NCBI GenBank assembly: GCA_963702235.1 | Contig: CAVPBZ010000008.1 | Span: 102,744 to 166,743, forward strand | Length of the DNA: 64,000 nt | Reading direction: 5' to 3' | Source: PALSA-505 sp963702235 | Lineage (GTDB): Bacteria > Actinomycetota > Actinomycetes > Streptosporangiales > Streptosporangiaceae | Shown: piece after piece, positions 17,106 through 27,424 of the stretch | Layout of the letters: every line of letters begins with the position of its first letter | Position numbering within the stretch: position 1 is the stretch's first letter | The notes under the pieces: generated by a model | Database searches by the model: none | Seen by the model: only the letters and a program-made list of their open reading frames with translations | What the model was told of the DNA's origin: nothing | Position numbers and translations under genes: made by a program

Positions 17106-18796
17106 CAGGCGTTCCGCGCGGGATCGGCCGCCAGCTCGGCTGTCACTCCCGGCGCGGACGCTGCGGCCGGCCCGGTCTCGGCTGCCGCTTGCGGTGCGGT
17201 CTCGGCCGCTACCGGCAGGCCGCCCAGCTCGCGGGCCCGCCTCGGCAGCCAGAACGCCACCGCGAAGGCCAGGGCCAGCAGCGCGATCGTCGCCAGCGCG
17301 GTCCACCCGGCCGGGCCGACGAAGGACTGCGGCCGGGCGGCGTGGCCGCCGAGCAGGCCGAAGAAGATCGCGCCGAGCCCGGCCACGCCCAGCGACATGC
17401 CGAGCGAGTTGACCGTCTGCAGCACGCCGGAGGCCGATCCCATCTCGTGCGGCTCGACGGCGGCCATCACGATGTCGAACAGCGGCACGAACACCATCCC
17501 CATCCCGATCCCGCCGACGATCATGGGTGCCAGCAGATCCAGGCTGGTCACGCCGCTCCCCGCGCCGCGCAGCACGGCGTAGAGCGCCAGCAGCCCGGCC
17601 GCCTCGACGATCAGGCCGGCCAGCAGCACCCGGCGCCCGAGCGCCTGCATGGTCATCCCGCCGATGGCCGAGCCGGCGAACGCGCCCGCCGCCCACGGCG
17701 CCGTGGTGATGGCCGAATGCCACGGCGAGAAGCCGAGCCCGGCCTGCAGGAACACGTTGAAGATCAGCACGATGCCGCCCATCGAGCCGACGAACACGAG
17801 CGAGAACACCGCGCCCGACGCGTAGCCGCGGTGGGTGAAGATTCCGGGCTCCATCAGCGGCGTGCGGCCGGCCCGCCGGCGCCGCACCTGGTACCAGGCG
17901 AAGCCCGCGAGCACGGGCACCGAGGCCGCGAGCAGCGCCAGGATCCACAGCGGCCACCCCAGCTCGCGTCCCTGGACGAGGGGGAAGACCAGCAGGAACA
18001 TTCCGGCGCCTGCCAGCGCCATGCCGGGCAGATCCAGCCGGGCCCCGCGCGCTTCGCTCGGCCCGTGGGCTCCGCCCGGCCTGTGGGCTCCGCCGGGGCC
18101 GCGGGCTGGGCCGTGGGCTCCGGCCGGGAGCAGCCGCGCGCCGGCCGCCAGCGCGGCCAGGCCGACGGGCACGTTGATCAGGAAGATCATCCGCCATCCG
18201 GTGCCGAGGACGTTGAGGCTGATCAGGCCGCCCGAGGCGATCGGTCCGAGCATCGCGGACAGGCCCATCACCGGACCGTACACGCCGAAGGCCTTGCCCA
18301 TCTCCTGCGCCGCGAACAGGTCGCGGATCAGGCCGAAGACCTGCGGCAGCATCACCGCGCCCAGCGCGCCCTGGGCGGCGCGCGCGGCGATCAGCTCGCC
18401 CGGGTTCGCCGCCGCGGCGCAGGCCGCGGACGCGACGACGAAGCCCGCCATGCCGGCCAGCAGCATCCGCTTGCGCCCGAACAGGTCGCCGAGCCTGCCG
18501 CCGGTGAGCAGCCCCACCGCCATGGCCAGCGTGTAGCCGGCCGTGATCCACTCGATGACCGCGTAGGAGCCGCCGAGGTCGTGCCTGATCGCCGGCGCGG
18601 CGACCTGGGCGATCGTGGAGTCCAGCAGGTCCATCACGGCCGCCGTGAGGACGATGGCGAACGCCAGCCAGCGCAGCGGCTGCACGTCGGTGGCTGGCGC
18701 GGCGGTGCCGGGGGGAACGGGGGCCGGCGGGACGGTGCTTTGCGGGACGGTGCCTGGGGGGACGGTGGCGGGCGGGGCGGGGGCGGACGAGGGCAC
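17105..18796 (-). CDS. MFS drug exporter, DHA2 (EmrB/QacA) family
   Basis: A 563-residue 14-helix proton-coupled exporter. Motif A is GGRLGDLFGRKRM after helix 2, the family motif in helix 1 is MDLLDSTIAQVAAPAI, and motif C-like GPVMGLSAMLGPIASG is in helix 5. The first 35 residues are Pro/Thr-rich repeats, and the cytosolic loop near residue 230 carries a His/Gly/Pro-rich insert (AHGPARGPGGAHRPGGAHG), both low-complexity. The start is GTG. The divergent TetR gene and its two operators strongly suggest a drug-induced pump and repressor pair. The winged-helix gene is coupled downstream. Confidence 0.88.
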   Translation of the reverse strand: MPSSAPAPPATVPPGTVPQSTVPPAPVPPGTAAPATDVQPLRWLAFAIVLTAAVMDLLDSTIAQVAAPAIRHDLGGSYAVIEWITAGYTLAMAVGLLTGGRLGDLFGRKRMLLAGMAGFVVASAACAAAANPGELIAARAAQGALGAVMLPQVFGLIRDLFAAQEMGKAFGVYGPVMGLSAMLGPIASGGLISLNVLGTGWRMIFLINVPVGLAALAAGARLLPAGAHGPARGPGGAHRPGGAHGPSEARGARLDLPGMALAGAGMFLLVFPLVQGRELGWPLWILALLAASVPVLAGFAWYQVRRRRAGRTPLMEPGIFTHRGYASGAVFSLVFVGSMGGIVLIFNVFLQAGLGFSPWHSAITTAPWAAGAFAGSAIGGMTMQALGRRVLLAGLIVEAAGLLALYAVLRGAGSGVTSLDLLAPMIVGGIGMGMVFVPLFDIVMAAVEPHEMGSASGVLQTVNSLGMSLGVAGLGAIFFGLLGGHAARPQSFVGPAGWTALATIALLALAFAVAFWLPRRARELGGLPVAAETAPQAAAETGPAAASAPGVTAELAADPARNA

Positions 18797-18813
18797 GGCT
18801 ACCTCCAGATGAG

Positions 18814-18835
18814 TGGAACGAAATCTTCCGTTCCA
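18814..18835. promoter_or_regulatory. TetR operator O1 (MFS pump)
   Basis: Perfect arms TGGAACG and CGTTCCA separated by eight bases. A second copy in reverse orientation lies eleven bases downstream. Sited between divergent exporter and TetR genes, so likely bound by that TetR. Confidence 0.7.
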
Positions 18836-18846
18836 TAGAAGTCTAA

Positions 18847-18868
18847 CAGAACGGAATGCTTTGTTCCA
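18847..18868. promoter_or_regulatory. TetR operator O2
   Basis: Imperfect copy of O1; its reverse complement begins TGGAACAAAG and carries CCGTTC, matching O1 at about 16 of 22 positions. It covers the start region of the TetR gene, fitting autorepression. Confidence 0.65.
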
Positions 18869-18873
18869 GTACT

Positions 18874-19536
18874 ATGGTGCTCATGACCACACCACTCAGC
18901 GGCAGGCGGGCCCAGGCCGCCCGCAACGACCAGCTCATCCTCGAGTCCGCCCGGGCCGTGTTCCTGGCCGATCCGGGAGCGCCGATCACCGCGGTGGCCA
19001 AGCACGCCGGCGTGGGGATCAGCGCGCTGTACACCAGGTACGCGAGCAAGGACGAGCTGCTGCGCACGCTGTGCACGAACGGGCTGAACCGCGTCGTCGC
19101 CGAGACCGAGGCCGCGCTCGCCGACGACCGGGACCACTGGACGGTGCTGACCAGCTACATGAGCCGCCTGGTCAACGCGGATACCAGCTCGATGACGCTC
19201 GCGCTGGCAGGCAAGTTCAGCCCGACCGAGGACATGTTCACGCTGGCCGGGCACACCGGCCACCTGCTGGCCGAGCTCTTCGACCGGGTCGGTGACGTGC
19301 TCCGCCCGGGCACCGTGATGCACGACCTGTCACTGGCTTTCGAGCTGGTGGCGGCGATCAAGACCGCGAGCCCCGAGCGCACCAAGCAGCTGCGCCAGCG
19401 GTACCTGGCGGTGATCATGGACGGGCTGCGGGCGCCGGGCACCGGCCCGCTGCCCGGCCCCCCGCCGGCCTGGCCGGACATCAGCGAGCGCTGGCGGCCT
19501 GACGACCCGGCCCCCGCGCGCGAGCGCCGCGGCTAA
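18874..19536 (+). CDS. TetR/AcrR family repressor of the divergent MFS gene
   Basis: About 220 residues. The HTH is at residues about 15-60: LILESARAVFLADPG, then KHAGVGISALYTRYASKDEL with the recognition helix. The C-terminal ligand domain has ALAGKFSPTEDMFTLAGH. The start is the ATG at 18874 or, nine bases on, at 18883 (MTTPLSGRRAQ); a further upstream frame start at 18856 lies inside operator O2 and is unlikely. The C-terminus is Pro-rich and probably disordered. Position opposite the exporter and between two operator copies indicates local repression relieved by the pump substrate. Confidence 0.87.
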   Translation: MVLMTTPLSGRRAQAARNDQLILESARAVFLADPGAPITAVAKHAGVGISALYTRYASKDELLRTLCTNGLNRVVAETEAALADDRDHWTVLTSYMSRLVNADTSSMTLALAGKFSPTEDMFTLAGHTGHLLAELFDRVGDVLRPGTVMHDLSLAFELVAAIKTASPERTKQLRQRYLAVIMDGLRAPGTGPLPGPPPAWPDISERWRPDDPAPARERRG

Positions 19537-19568
19537 CCGGCCCGCGCCGTGGCGAGCGCCGCGCCCGG

Positions 19569-19636
19569 GACCGCGGCGGCTAGCCCGTCCCCGGACCGCC
19601 GCGGCTAGCCCGTCCCCGGACCGCGTCGGCTAGCAG
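19569..19636 (+). repeat. 25-bp tandem repeat, 2.7 copies
   Basis: Two nearly perfect 25-base units starting GACCGCGGCGGCTAGCCCGT and a third partial copy, in the gap between the TetR gene and the end of the GT-C-like gene. Nothing else is seen in this 146-base gap. Confidence 0.7.
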
Positions 19637-19682
19637 TGCCGGTCGGCCCGGCCGGCTTCGCTCGGCTTGCCTGGCCGCCGCC

Positions 19683-21570
19683 TTATTTTGCCGGGGCGGG
19701 TGAGCTGACTATGTCGGTCAGCAGGTTCTCGTGCCAGGTCAGCACCGTGCAGCCGGCCACGTGGTAGGCGTGCGCCGGGCGCCCGAACGCCGCCGTGACC
19801 GCGGCCAGCTGCAGGCCGCCCCGGCCCGGGCTCAGCACCGCGAAGTCGGCGTTGTGCCGCCGGGGGTCATACCAGGCCTCCTGCGTCTCCCACTGGCCCG
19901 GCGCGGCCTGGCCGTCTGCCAGGTAGACCGCCCTGACGCTGATCCGGTTTCCTGTCGCCAGCGTGATGCTGTCGGACTGCCAGTAGCCGCCGAGCCCGTA
20001 GCCCAGGTGGTGCCTGGCCAGCCAGCTGGCCACCAGCTGGTACTGAGCCGGGACCGGCGGCCGGGTGGCGTTGTACGCGAGGTTCGCCGCGTAGCAGCCG
20101 CCGGCCGCCAGCAGCGCCGTCACCAGCCCGGCGGCGCCGAGCCGCCGGATGCCCGGCCGCCCGATGCGCGGCCGGCCGCCCGGCCTACCGTCGCCCGGAC
20201 CGCCCGGCCTACCGTCGCCCGGACCGCCCTGCCCGCGGTCGCCCTGGGCGCCGTCGCCCGGGACAGCCCGGCCGCTGGCGCCACCCGGGCCGGCCTGACC
20301 GCCGGCGTTTGCCGGGCCGGCCTGGCCGCCAGCGGCGCCCGCGCCGGACGGCCCGCTGGCGGCGGCTGGCCTGGCCCGCAGCCAGGCGGTCAGCCTGTCC
20401 GGCAGCAGCCGCCCGGCCAGCACCGCCGTCATCGGCAGCACGCCGGCCATCTCCCGCAGGTTGAGGACGTTGGCGCTGAAGCCGCTGAACAGGTACGCCG
20501 CGATGAGCACCAGCACGGCCACGGTCAGCCCCGTCAGCACGAGATCCGGCTCGCGGTAGCAGCGGCGCACGGCGACGCACACGGCCCAGATGGCCACGGC
20601 GACCCCTATCAGGTGCAGCGCGCTGATGGCCACGCTCGGCTGCCGGTAGTGGCCGAAGAAGCCCGCGTTCGGTTCCGAAGATCCACCGAAGAAGTCGCTG
20701 CCAAACAGCACTAGCAGGCCTTTGGCCGTGTTCACGGCGCGCTGCCCGAACATGCCGAACGCGCCGAACGGGGACGTGACCGGATGGACGAGGAACCCGC
20801 CGCCGTGGTGGATGAGACTGACGGCCAGCCGGGCCACGAGGGCGGCGGCCGCCGCGGAATCCGGCGAGCGCGAGCTCGAACCGCCGCGGCTGCCCGGAGC
20901 GCCGGTCCCTGAACGCCCGCAGCAGGCAGACGAGGATCACCGGCGCCGCGCCCTCGAGCAGCGTCACGGTGTCGGCGACGGCGGCGAGCGCGAGGATCAG
21001 CCCGGCCAGGACCGGCACGTACCAGCAGCGGCCGGCCCGGTCCAGGATCAGCCACATGACGAGCAGCGGCACCATCGTGCCGGTGTGGTCCGGCGACAGC
21101 AGCAGCACGTTCGCGTCCACCCCGAGCGTGGGCACGAGCATGATCCCTGCCGCCAGCAGCATCCTCGCCGCCGCCTCCCGGCCGGTGGCGCGGCCCCGGG
21201 CCAGCAGCGCGGTCAGCAGGACGAGCAGCGTGTAGGTCATGGCCGCGGCCACGTGGATCACGTCCGAGCCCAGCCCGCGGGCCAGCTCGACGAGCATGTA
21301 CTGCGGCAGCTCGGTGGTGTAGAACGACACGTCGGTCAGCAGCCAGCCGTGCAGCAGCAGGTTGCCGTGCAGCATGTCCCAGGCCTCGAGCGCGTTTCCC
21401 GCCCCGTCCGAGTTCACCGGCAGCGTCCGCGACTCGCTGAGGTAGGCCAGGAACAGCAGCACGCCGGCACCGGCGAAGACGAGCGCACGCACGGCTGCCT
21501 GGCGCCGGCTCCAGGCCCGCAGGGCCTGAGGCCGGACAGCGTGGGCGACCAGTTGCGTTCGTCCCGGCAT
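19683..21570 (-). pseudogene. GT-C-like polytopic membrane protein, one-base frameshift
   Basis: Restoring one base gives 628 residues. The first 237 codons have basic cytosolic N-terminus, first helix (ALVFAGAGVLLFLAYL), then NSDGAGNALEAWDMLHGN, an acidic first-loop pattern as in GT-C glycosyltransferases, and several helices. At 20858-20859 an extra base (GGAATCC on the plus strand) breaks the frame; the second half resumes with LAVSLIHHGGGFLVHPVTS. A Gly/Pro/Ala linker rich in GGQAGP repeats precedes a C-terminal extracytoplasmic domain. Without the lesion it would be a lipid-linked sugar transferase or similar; that role is only a fold-level guess. Confidence 0.7.
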
Positions 21571-21726
21571 GAACTACATCATCGACCCGGCCGCCCAGTG
21601 CCCAGTCCGCTTTTCCGCCGTCAGATGCTCGCGGTGCGGCCGCGGACTCACATGGAACTCGCATGTGAGTCACACTCGATGCGGGCGCTGACGTGGTCAG
21701 ATGGCCGGGTGGGGAAGATCGAGACG

Positions 21727-22468
21727 ATGGGTGAAGCAACGGCGGACCAGCCCCCGGACCGCGGGGGCCTGCTGGTGGTCGACGACGAGCCGTTCCTGCG
21801 GGACGCGGTCGCCGCGTCGCTGCGGTTCCTCGGCTTCGAGGTGACCGCCGCCGAGACCGGCACCGAGGCGCTGCGGCTGGCCCGCAACGGCCGGTTCGAC
21901 CTGGTCGTGCTGGACGTGATGCTGCCCGACGTGGACGGGTTCGAGGTGGTCCGCAGGCTGCGCCGGGACGGCAGCCGGGTCCCGGTGATCTTCCTGACCG
22001 CCCGGGACACCCAGGCGGACAAGGTGACCGGGCTGACCCTGGGCGGCGACGACTACCTGACCAAGCCGTTCGGGCTGGAGGAGCTGGCGGCGCGGATCCG
22101 CAGCGTGCTGCGCCGCACCCGTCCCGGCCCGGACAGCCCGGTGCTCACGTTCGCCGACATCGAGCTGGACCAGGAGACCTACGAGGTCCGCCGCGCCGGC
22201 CACCTGATCGAGCTGTCGCCGACCGAGTTCCGGCTGCTGCGCTACCTGCTGCTCAACCCGGGCCGGGTGCTGACCCGGGCGCAGCTGCTGGCGCACGTGT
22301 GGGACTACGACTTCGGCGGAATCCAGCACCGTGGTCGCGACCTACGTCGCCTACCTGCGGCGCAAGCTGGCCGCCCACGGTCCGGACGTGATCCACACCC
22401 AGCGCGGCGTCGGCTACAGCCTCCGCCTGCCCCGCCCCGGCGACCCGGCAGGCCCCGATGAGGCCTAG
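21727..22468 (+). pseudogene. OmpR/PhoB-type response regulator, frameshifted near 3' end
   Basis: The receiver domain has VVDDEPFLRD, phospho-Asp in VLDVMLPD, Thr in FLTARD and Lys in TKPFG. The winged-helix output domain starts at about residue 130 (ELSPTEFRLLRYLLLNPG). At 22320-22321 an extra A (GGAATCC instead of GGATCC) shifts the frame; correcting it continues STVVATYVAYLRRKL, THTQ-like IHTQRGVGYSLR and a TAG at 22466, giving 246 residues. Without correction the DNA-binding wing is lost. The ATG used is preceded by GGGGAAG. It overlaps the sensor-kinase ATG at 22458. Confidence 0.75.
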
Positions 22469-24079
22469 CCAGCAGCGCGGGCCCCGGATGCCCATCCGGC
22501 TCCGCCAGGCCCTGATATCCGAACGGCTCCGCCCGACCCTTACACCCGGCGACTCCGCCGGGCTCGTCTGCGTCTCGGCCCGGCCCGCGACCGGCTCCGC
22601 CGGTCCACGCTGCGCACCCGGGTCCTGGCCGGTGTCCTGGTGGTCATCCTGATCGCGCTAGCCGCGTTCGACATCGTCGCGGTCACCGCGCTGCGCAGAT
22701 ACCTGATCAGCCAGACCGATGCGCAGCTGCAGAGCGTCGTCAGCCAGTACCGGCGGGACTTCACGTCGTTGCCAAGGCGGGCACTCTCAACCCCGGTAAG
22801 ACGCGCACGGGTGCGCCAGAACCGCGTGCCCAGGTTCCTGGGGCAACTGCCGCCGTTCCTGGACCAGTACTACCTCCGGTTGTCGTTTGGCCCGGGCCAC
22901 GGGCCGCAGGCGGTCATCGGCGGCAATCCCGACCTGGTGCCCCAGCTGTCAGCCGGCAGCCTGACCGGGTTCGCCGCCAGCCGGCAGGTGCAGACCGTGA
23001 CCAGCCAGAACGGCCACGTCCAGTTGCGGCTGCTGGCCGAGGACGACCACCGCGGCATCTTGTACGTCACGACCAGCCTGGCCGGGGTAGACAACACAGT
23101 CAGCCGGGTCGAGCTCATCCTGGTCATCGGGTCGGCGGCCGCCGGGCTGATCGCCGCCGCCGGCACCGCCTGGCTCGTGCGCCGGGGATTGCGCCCGGTG
23201 GAAATGATGGCCGGACAGGCCGATGCGATCACCGCTGGTGACCTGACCGACCGGGTCAGCCCGCAGGATCCCCGCACCGAGGTGGGCCGCCTGGGCGCGG
23301 CGCTGAACGGGATGCTCGCCCGGATCGAGGGCTTCATCGCCGAGCGTGAGGCCAGCCAGGAGGCCACCCGGCGGTTCTTCGCCGACGCCAGCCACGAGCT
23401 GCGCAACCCGCTGGCCTCGCTTCGCGCCAACGCCGAGCTCTACCAGCAGGGCGCCCTGCCCGGGCGGGCGCAGGTCGACGAGGCGATGCGCCGCATCGGG
23501 CTGGAAGCCCGGCGGATGAGCAGCCTGGTCAACGACATGCTCCGCCTGGCCCGCCTCGACCAGCACCCCGGCCAGCAGCACGACCCGGTGGACCTCAGCG
23601 CGCTCGCCGGTGAATGCACCGAGCGGGCCCGGCTCGCCGACCCGCTGCGCACCTGGCAGGAGCACGTCGCCGCCGGTCTCGTGACCGTAGGCGACGAAGA
23701 ACAGCTGCGCCGGGCCATCGACAACCTCCTGGCCAACGTCCGCGCTCACACCCCGCCCGGCACCACCGCCACCCTCACCGCCACCAGGTACGACGGCACC
23801 ATCTCCGTCGAGGTAACCGACAACGGTCCCGGCGTCCCCGCCGACCAGCTGCCCCGCGTCTTCGACCGCTTCTACCGCGCCGAAGCCACCTCCCACCGTC
23901 CCGGCGCCGGCCTAGGCCTAGCCATCGTCGCCGCCACCGCCGCCACCCACCAAGGCACCGCCCGAGCCACCCCCAACCCCCCGCACGGCCTCCGCGTAAC
24001 CCTCACCCTCCCCGCCTCCACCCCGCCAGTTCGAGCTCCCGGCGAGACCGCCCCGCCCCGCACCACCCGTGCCCTCTAA
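22458..24079 (+). CDS. Sensor histidine kinase (EnvZ/CusS-like), N-terminus uncertain
   Basis: Membrane kinase partner of the preceding regulator. Helix 1 is VLVVILIALAAFDIVAV, a ~120-residue periplasmic loop follows, helix 2 ends at AAGTAWLVRR, HAMP about GLRPVEMMAGQADAIT, phospho-His in FADASHELRNPLASL, N box AIDNLLANVRAH, G1 DNGPGVP and G2 GAGLGLAI. The open frame has no start before the GTG at 22640, in the middle of helix 1. The ATG at 22458, overlapping the regulator end, is in another frame, so one base is probably missing near 22530-22550; corrected length is 540 residues, otherwise 479. The C-terminus is Pro/Thr-rich. Confidence 0.8.
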
Positions 24080-24146
24080 CAGGTTCTGGATGCGGAAGAG
24101 ATCCCTGAGCTCTCCGAGACCCCCCGGCCCCGCACCACCCGTGCCC
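24056..24146. repeat. 19-bp direct repeat pair
   Basis: CCCCGCACCACCCGTGCCC occurs at 24056-24074, inside the end of the kinase gene, and at 24128-24146. Between them lie 53 bases of unique sequence with no coding evidence. It may mark a small duplication or excision. Confidence 0.6.
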
Positions 24147-24200
24147 CCGGCAGCGCCGTTCGGCATATGAAATTTCCCGAACGTAGAGCATGATTCACCC

Positions 24201-25700
24201 ATGGCCAACCTCAGTTCCAAGCTCCACGCCGCAGCCGACACCCGCCCCGACCACCCGGCCATCCGGCTGGACGACCTCGTGCTGACCTACGCGCAGCTGC
24301 GCGAGGCGGCCGGCCAGGCGGCCACGCTGCTGACGTCCCTCGGAGTCGAGCCGGGCGACCGGGTCGGGCTGATGCTGCCGAACATCGCGGCCTACCCGGT
24401 CGCCTTCTACGGCGCGCTCGCCGCCGGGGCCATCGTGGTGCCGATGAACCCGCTGCTGAAGAGCCGGGAAGTGGCCTATTACCTGGGTGACTCGGGGGCC
24501 AAGGTGGTGTTCGCCTGGCAGGCCGCCGCGGCCGAGGCGGCCAAGGGCGCGGCCGACGTGGGCGCGCAGGTGATCACCGTCGACGACGCGGACCTCAGCT
24601 CCCGGCTGGACGGAGTGTCCGCGCGGACCACCTGGGCGGGTGCGGCCGGCGATGACGACGCGGTGATCCTCTACACGTCGGGCACGACGGGCAAGCCGAA
24701 GGGCGCCGAGCTCACCCACGACAACCTGACCCGCAACGCCTCGCTTACCGCCAGGACCCTGCTGAAGAACTCGTCCGATGACGTGGTGATGGGCTGCCTG
24801 CCGCTGTTCCACGTCTTCGGCCTGACCTGCGCCCTCAACGCCACGATCGTGGGCGGCGGCACGCTGACCCTGCTGCCCAGGTTCGACCCGGGCAAGGCCC
24901 TGCAGATCATCGAGCGCGACAAGGTGACGATCTTCGAGGGCGTGCCGACGATGTACAGCGCGATGCTGCACCACCAGGCCGAGCGCCGGCCGGACACCTC
25001 TTCGCTGCGGCTGTGCATCTCCGGCGGCGCGGCCATGCCGGTTGAGGTGCTGCGCAACTTCGAGCGGGAGTTCGACTGCATGATCCTGGAGGGCTACGGG
25101 CTGTCGGAGACCTCACCGGTCGCGTCGTTCAACCACCCGGACAAGGTCCGCAAGCCCGGCACGGTCGGCACGCCGGTCGAGGGCGTCGAGATGCGCCTGG
25201 TGGACGGCGACGGCAACGACGTGCCGCCGGGCGAGGTGGGCGAGATCGCCATCCGCGGCCACAACGTGATGAAGGGCTACTGGGGCAAGCCGGAGGCCAC
25301 CGCGGAGGCGATCCCGGACGGCTGGTTCCGCACCGGTGACATGGGCCGGGTCGACGACGACGGCTACTACTCCATCGTGGACCGCAAGAAGGAGATGATC
25401 ATCCGCGGCGGGTTCAACGTGTACCCGCGGGAGATCGAGGAGGTGCTGCACGAGCACCCGGCGGTCGCGGAGGCCGCTGTGGTGGGCATCCCGCATGCCG
25501 GCCTGGGCGAGGAAATCGGCGCGGCGGTGGCGCTCAAGCCAGGGGCCAGCGCGACAGAGGACGAGCTGCGCGCGTTCGTCAAGGAGCGGGTGGCGGCGTA
25601 CAAGTACCCGCGTCACGTCTGGCTGGTCGACGAGCTGCCGAAGGGCCCGACCGGCAAGATCCTGCGCCGCGAGGTGAAGCCGCCAGAGCAGCTGCGGTGA
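24201..25700 (+). CDS. Long-chain/medium-chain acyl-CoA ligase (AMP-forming)
   Basis: A 499-residue ANL-superfamily ligase converting a fatty acid to acyl-CoA through acyl-AMP. Core motifs: YTSGTTGKPKGAELTH (P-loop), GYGLSETSPV, WFRTGDMGRVDDDGYYSIVD, then the hinge RKKEMIIRGGFNVYPREIEE and the C-terminal catalytic Lys in GPTGKILRRE. Length and motif order are complete. Its GTGA overlap with the PHA synthase gene makes a coupled operon, so it probably activates (hydroxy)fatty acids as precursors for or products of polyester turnover. Exact chain length preference cannot be read from sequence. Confidence 0.9.
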   Translation: MANLSSKLHAAADTRPDHPAIRLDDLVLTYAQLREAAGQAATLLTSLGVEPGDRVGLMLPNIAAYPVAFYGALAAGAIVVPMNPLLKSREVAYYLGDSGAKVVFAWQAAAAEAAKGAADVGAQVITVDDADLSSRLDGVSARTTWAGAAGDDDAVILYTSGTTGKPKGAELTHDNLTRNASLTARTLLKNSSDDVVMGCLPLFHVFGLTCALNATIVGGGTLTLLPRFDPGKALQIIERDKVTIFEGVPTMYSAMLHHQAERRPDTSSLRLCISGGAAMPVEVLRNFEREFDCMILEGYGLSETSPVASFNHPDKVRKPGTVGTPVEGVEMRLVDGDGNDVPPGEVGEIAIRGHNVMKGYWGKPEATAEAIPDGWFRTGDMGRVDDDGYYSIVDRKKEMIIRGGFNVYPREIEEVLHEHPAVAEAAVVGIPHAGLGEEIGAAVALKPGASATEDELRAFVKERVAAYKYPRHVWLVDELPKGPTGKILRREVKPPEQLR

Positions 25701-27424
25701 CGGCGCGCCCCGCTAGTGCCGCCGACGAATCGGCGGCGTCGCAGGCCGCGTCCGAGGCTGCCGAGGCCGCGGGCGCGCTCGACCTGCTGCTGTCCGACGC
25801 GGCGCTCGGCCTGTTCCGGCTGTTCCGGCCGGACCCCGCCATGCTCCGCCTCGCCGCGGCGCTGGCCCGCAAGCCGCAGGTCACCGGCGGCACGGTGGCG
25901 CTGCTCGCGATGGAGCTCGGCAAGATCGTCTCCGGCCGTTCCGCGGTCACCCCGCATCGCCGCGACCGGCGGTTCGCCGATCCCGCGTGGACGGAGAACC
26001 CCCTGCTCAAGCGGACCATGCAGGCCTATCTGGCGGCGGCGCAGACGGCCGAGGGGCTGCTCGCCACCGCCGAGCTGGACTGGCGGGACAGCGAGCGGAT
26101 GAAGTTCCTGCTGGCGAACGTGATCGCCGCGGCGGCACCGAGCAACAACCCGCTGCTCAGCCCCGCGAGCTGGAAGGCGGCCATCGACAGCGGTGGCATG
26201 TCCGTCGTGCGCGGCGTCCGGGCCCTGGCGTCGGACCTGGCCGCGCCGCCGCGCATCCCCATGATGGTGGAGCCCGGCGCGTTCGAGGTCGGCAAGGACC
26301 TGGCGGCCACGCCCGGCCAGGTGGTGTACCGCACCGAGGTGTTCGAGCTCATCCAGTACCAGCCCGCCACCGAGACCGTCTACCGGTACCCGCTGGTCGT
26401 CGTGCCCCCGATGATCAACAAGTTCTACATCACCGACCTGGCACCCGGCCGCAGCATGGTCGAGTACCTCGTGGGCCAGGGGCACCAGGTGTTCGTCATC
26501 TCCTGGCGCAACCCGGACCGCAGGCACCGGGCCTGGGGGCTGGACACCTACGGCGGCGCCGTCCTGGAGGCACTCGACACCGCCTGCGCGATCAGCCGGT
26601 CAGCCAAGGCCGGCATCTGCGCGCTCTGCTCGGGCGGCATCGTCTCGTCGATGGTGGCCGCGCACCTGAACGAGACCGGCCGGGTGGACCGGCTGGCCAG
26701 CCTTTACCTCGGCGTCACCGTGCTCGACCAGTCGCGGGCCGGCACGGCTGCCGCGCTGGTCAACGAAGCGACCGCCAACGCGGCGAAGGTCGCTTCCGGC
26801 AGCCGCGGGTACCTGGACGGCACGGCGCTCGCCGAGATATTCGCGTGGCTGCGCCCCGACGACCTGATCTGGAACTACTGGGTCAACAATTACCTGCAGG
26901 GCCGCAGGCCGCCGCCGTTCGACATCCTGTACTGGAACGCCGACACTACCCGGCTGCCGGCTGCGCTGCATGCCGACTTCATCGAGCTGGGCCTGGCCAA
27001 CGCGCTGGCCGAGCCGGGGAAGGCCACGATGCTCGGCTCTCCCGTCGATCTGTCGAAGGTCGACGTGCCGGCCTACGTGGTCGCGGGCGTGGCCGACCAC
27101 ATCTCGCCGTGGCAGTCCTGTTACCGCAGTGCCCGGCTGTTCGGCGGCCCGGTCCGCTTCATCCTGTCCACCAGCGGGCACGTCGCCTCCATGGTCAACC
27201 CGCCGACCAACCCGAAGGCGACGTTCCAGACCGCGCCGGAAAGCCCGGCCGACCCGGCGGCCTGGCAGGCGGCGGCCTCGACGGTCAGCGGCAGCTGGTG
27301 GCCGGACTACTCGTCCTGGCTGGCGAGCCGCGGCGGCGGGCAGCGCCGCGCGCCGCGGACACTCGGCCGCAGCCCGTTCCAGCCGCTCGGGCCGGCTCCA
27401 GGAACCTATGTCCTCGACCGTTGA
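25697..27424 (+). CDS. phaC: Poly(3-hydroxyalkanoate) synthase (PhaC-like)
   Basis: A 575-residue PhaC, which polymerises 3-hydroxyacyl-CoA into cytosolic polyester granules. The alpha/beta-hydrolase triad is visible: nucleophile Cys311 in ICALCSGGI (G replaced by A at the box start), Asp467 in ADHISPW and His495 in TSGHVASMVNPP, with the family motifs VISWRNPDRRHR and GLDTYGG upstream. Length and the ~200-residue N-terminal domain fit class I/II synthases, closer to class II. GTG start overlaps the ligase stop by four bases; the TGA shares one base with the next ATG. The N-terminal Ala-rich 30 residues are not conserved. Confidence 0.88.
   Translation: MTARPASAADESAASQAASEAAEAAGALDLLLSDAALGLFRLFRPDPAMLRLAAALARKPQVTGGTVALLAMELGKIVSGRSAVTPHRRDRRFADPAWTENPLLKRTMQAYLAAAQTAEGLLATAELDWRDSERMKFLLANVIAAAAPSNNPLLSPASWKAAIDSGGMSVVRGVRALASDLAAPPRIPMMVEPGAFEVGKDLAATPGQVVYRTEVFELIQYQPATETVYRYPLVVVPPMINKFYITDLAPGRSMVEYLVGQGHQVFVISWRNPDRRHRAWGLDTYGGAVLEALDTACAISRSAKAGICALCSGGIVSSMVAAHLNETGRVDRLASLYLGVTVLDQSRAGTAAALVNEATANAAKVASGSRGYLDGTALAEIFAWLRPDDLIWNYWVNNYLQGRRPPPFDILYWNADTTRLPAALHADFIELGLANALAEPGKATMLGSPVDLSKVDVPAYVVAGVADHISPWQSCYRSARLFGGPVRFILSTSGHVASMVNPPTNPKATFQTAPESPADPAAWQAAASTVSGSWWPDYSSWLASRGGGQRRAPRTLGRSPFQPLGPAPGTYVLDR

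Noticed and set aside
15975..18836. 953-codon minus-strand frame spanning two genes
   Set aside because: Only its last 376 codons are the winged-helix protein; the rest is the wrong frame of the MFS gene with Arg-rich low complexity.
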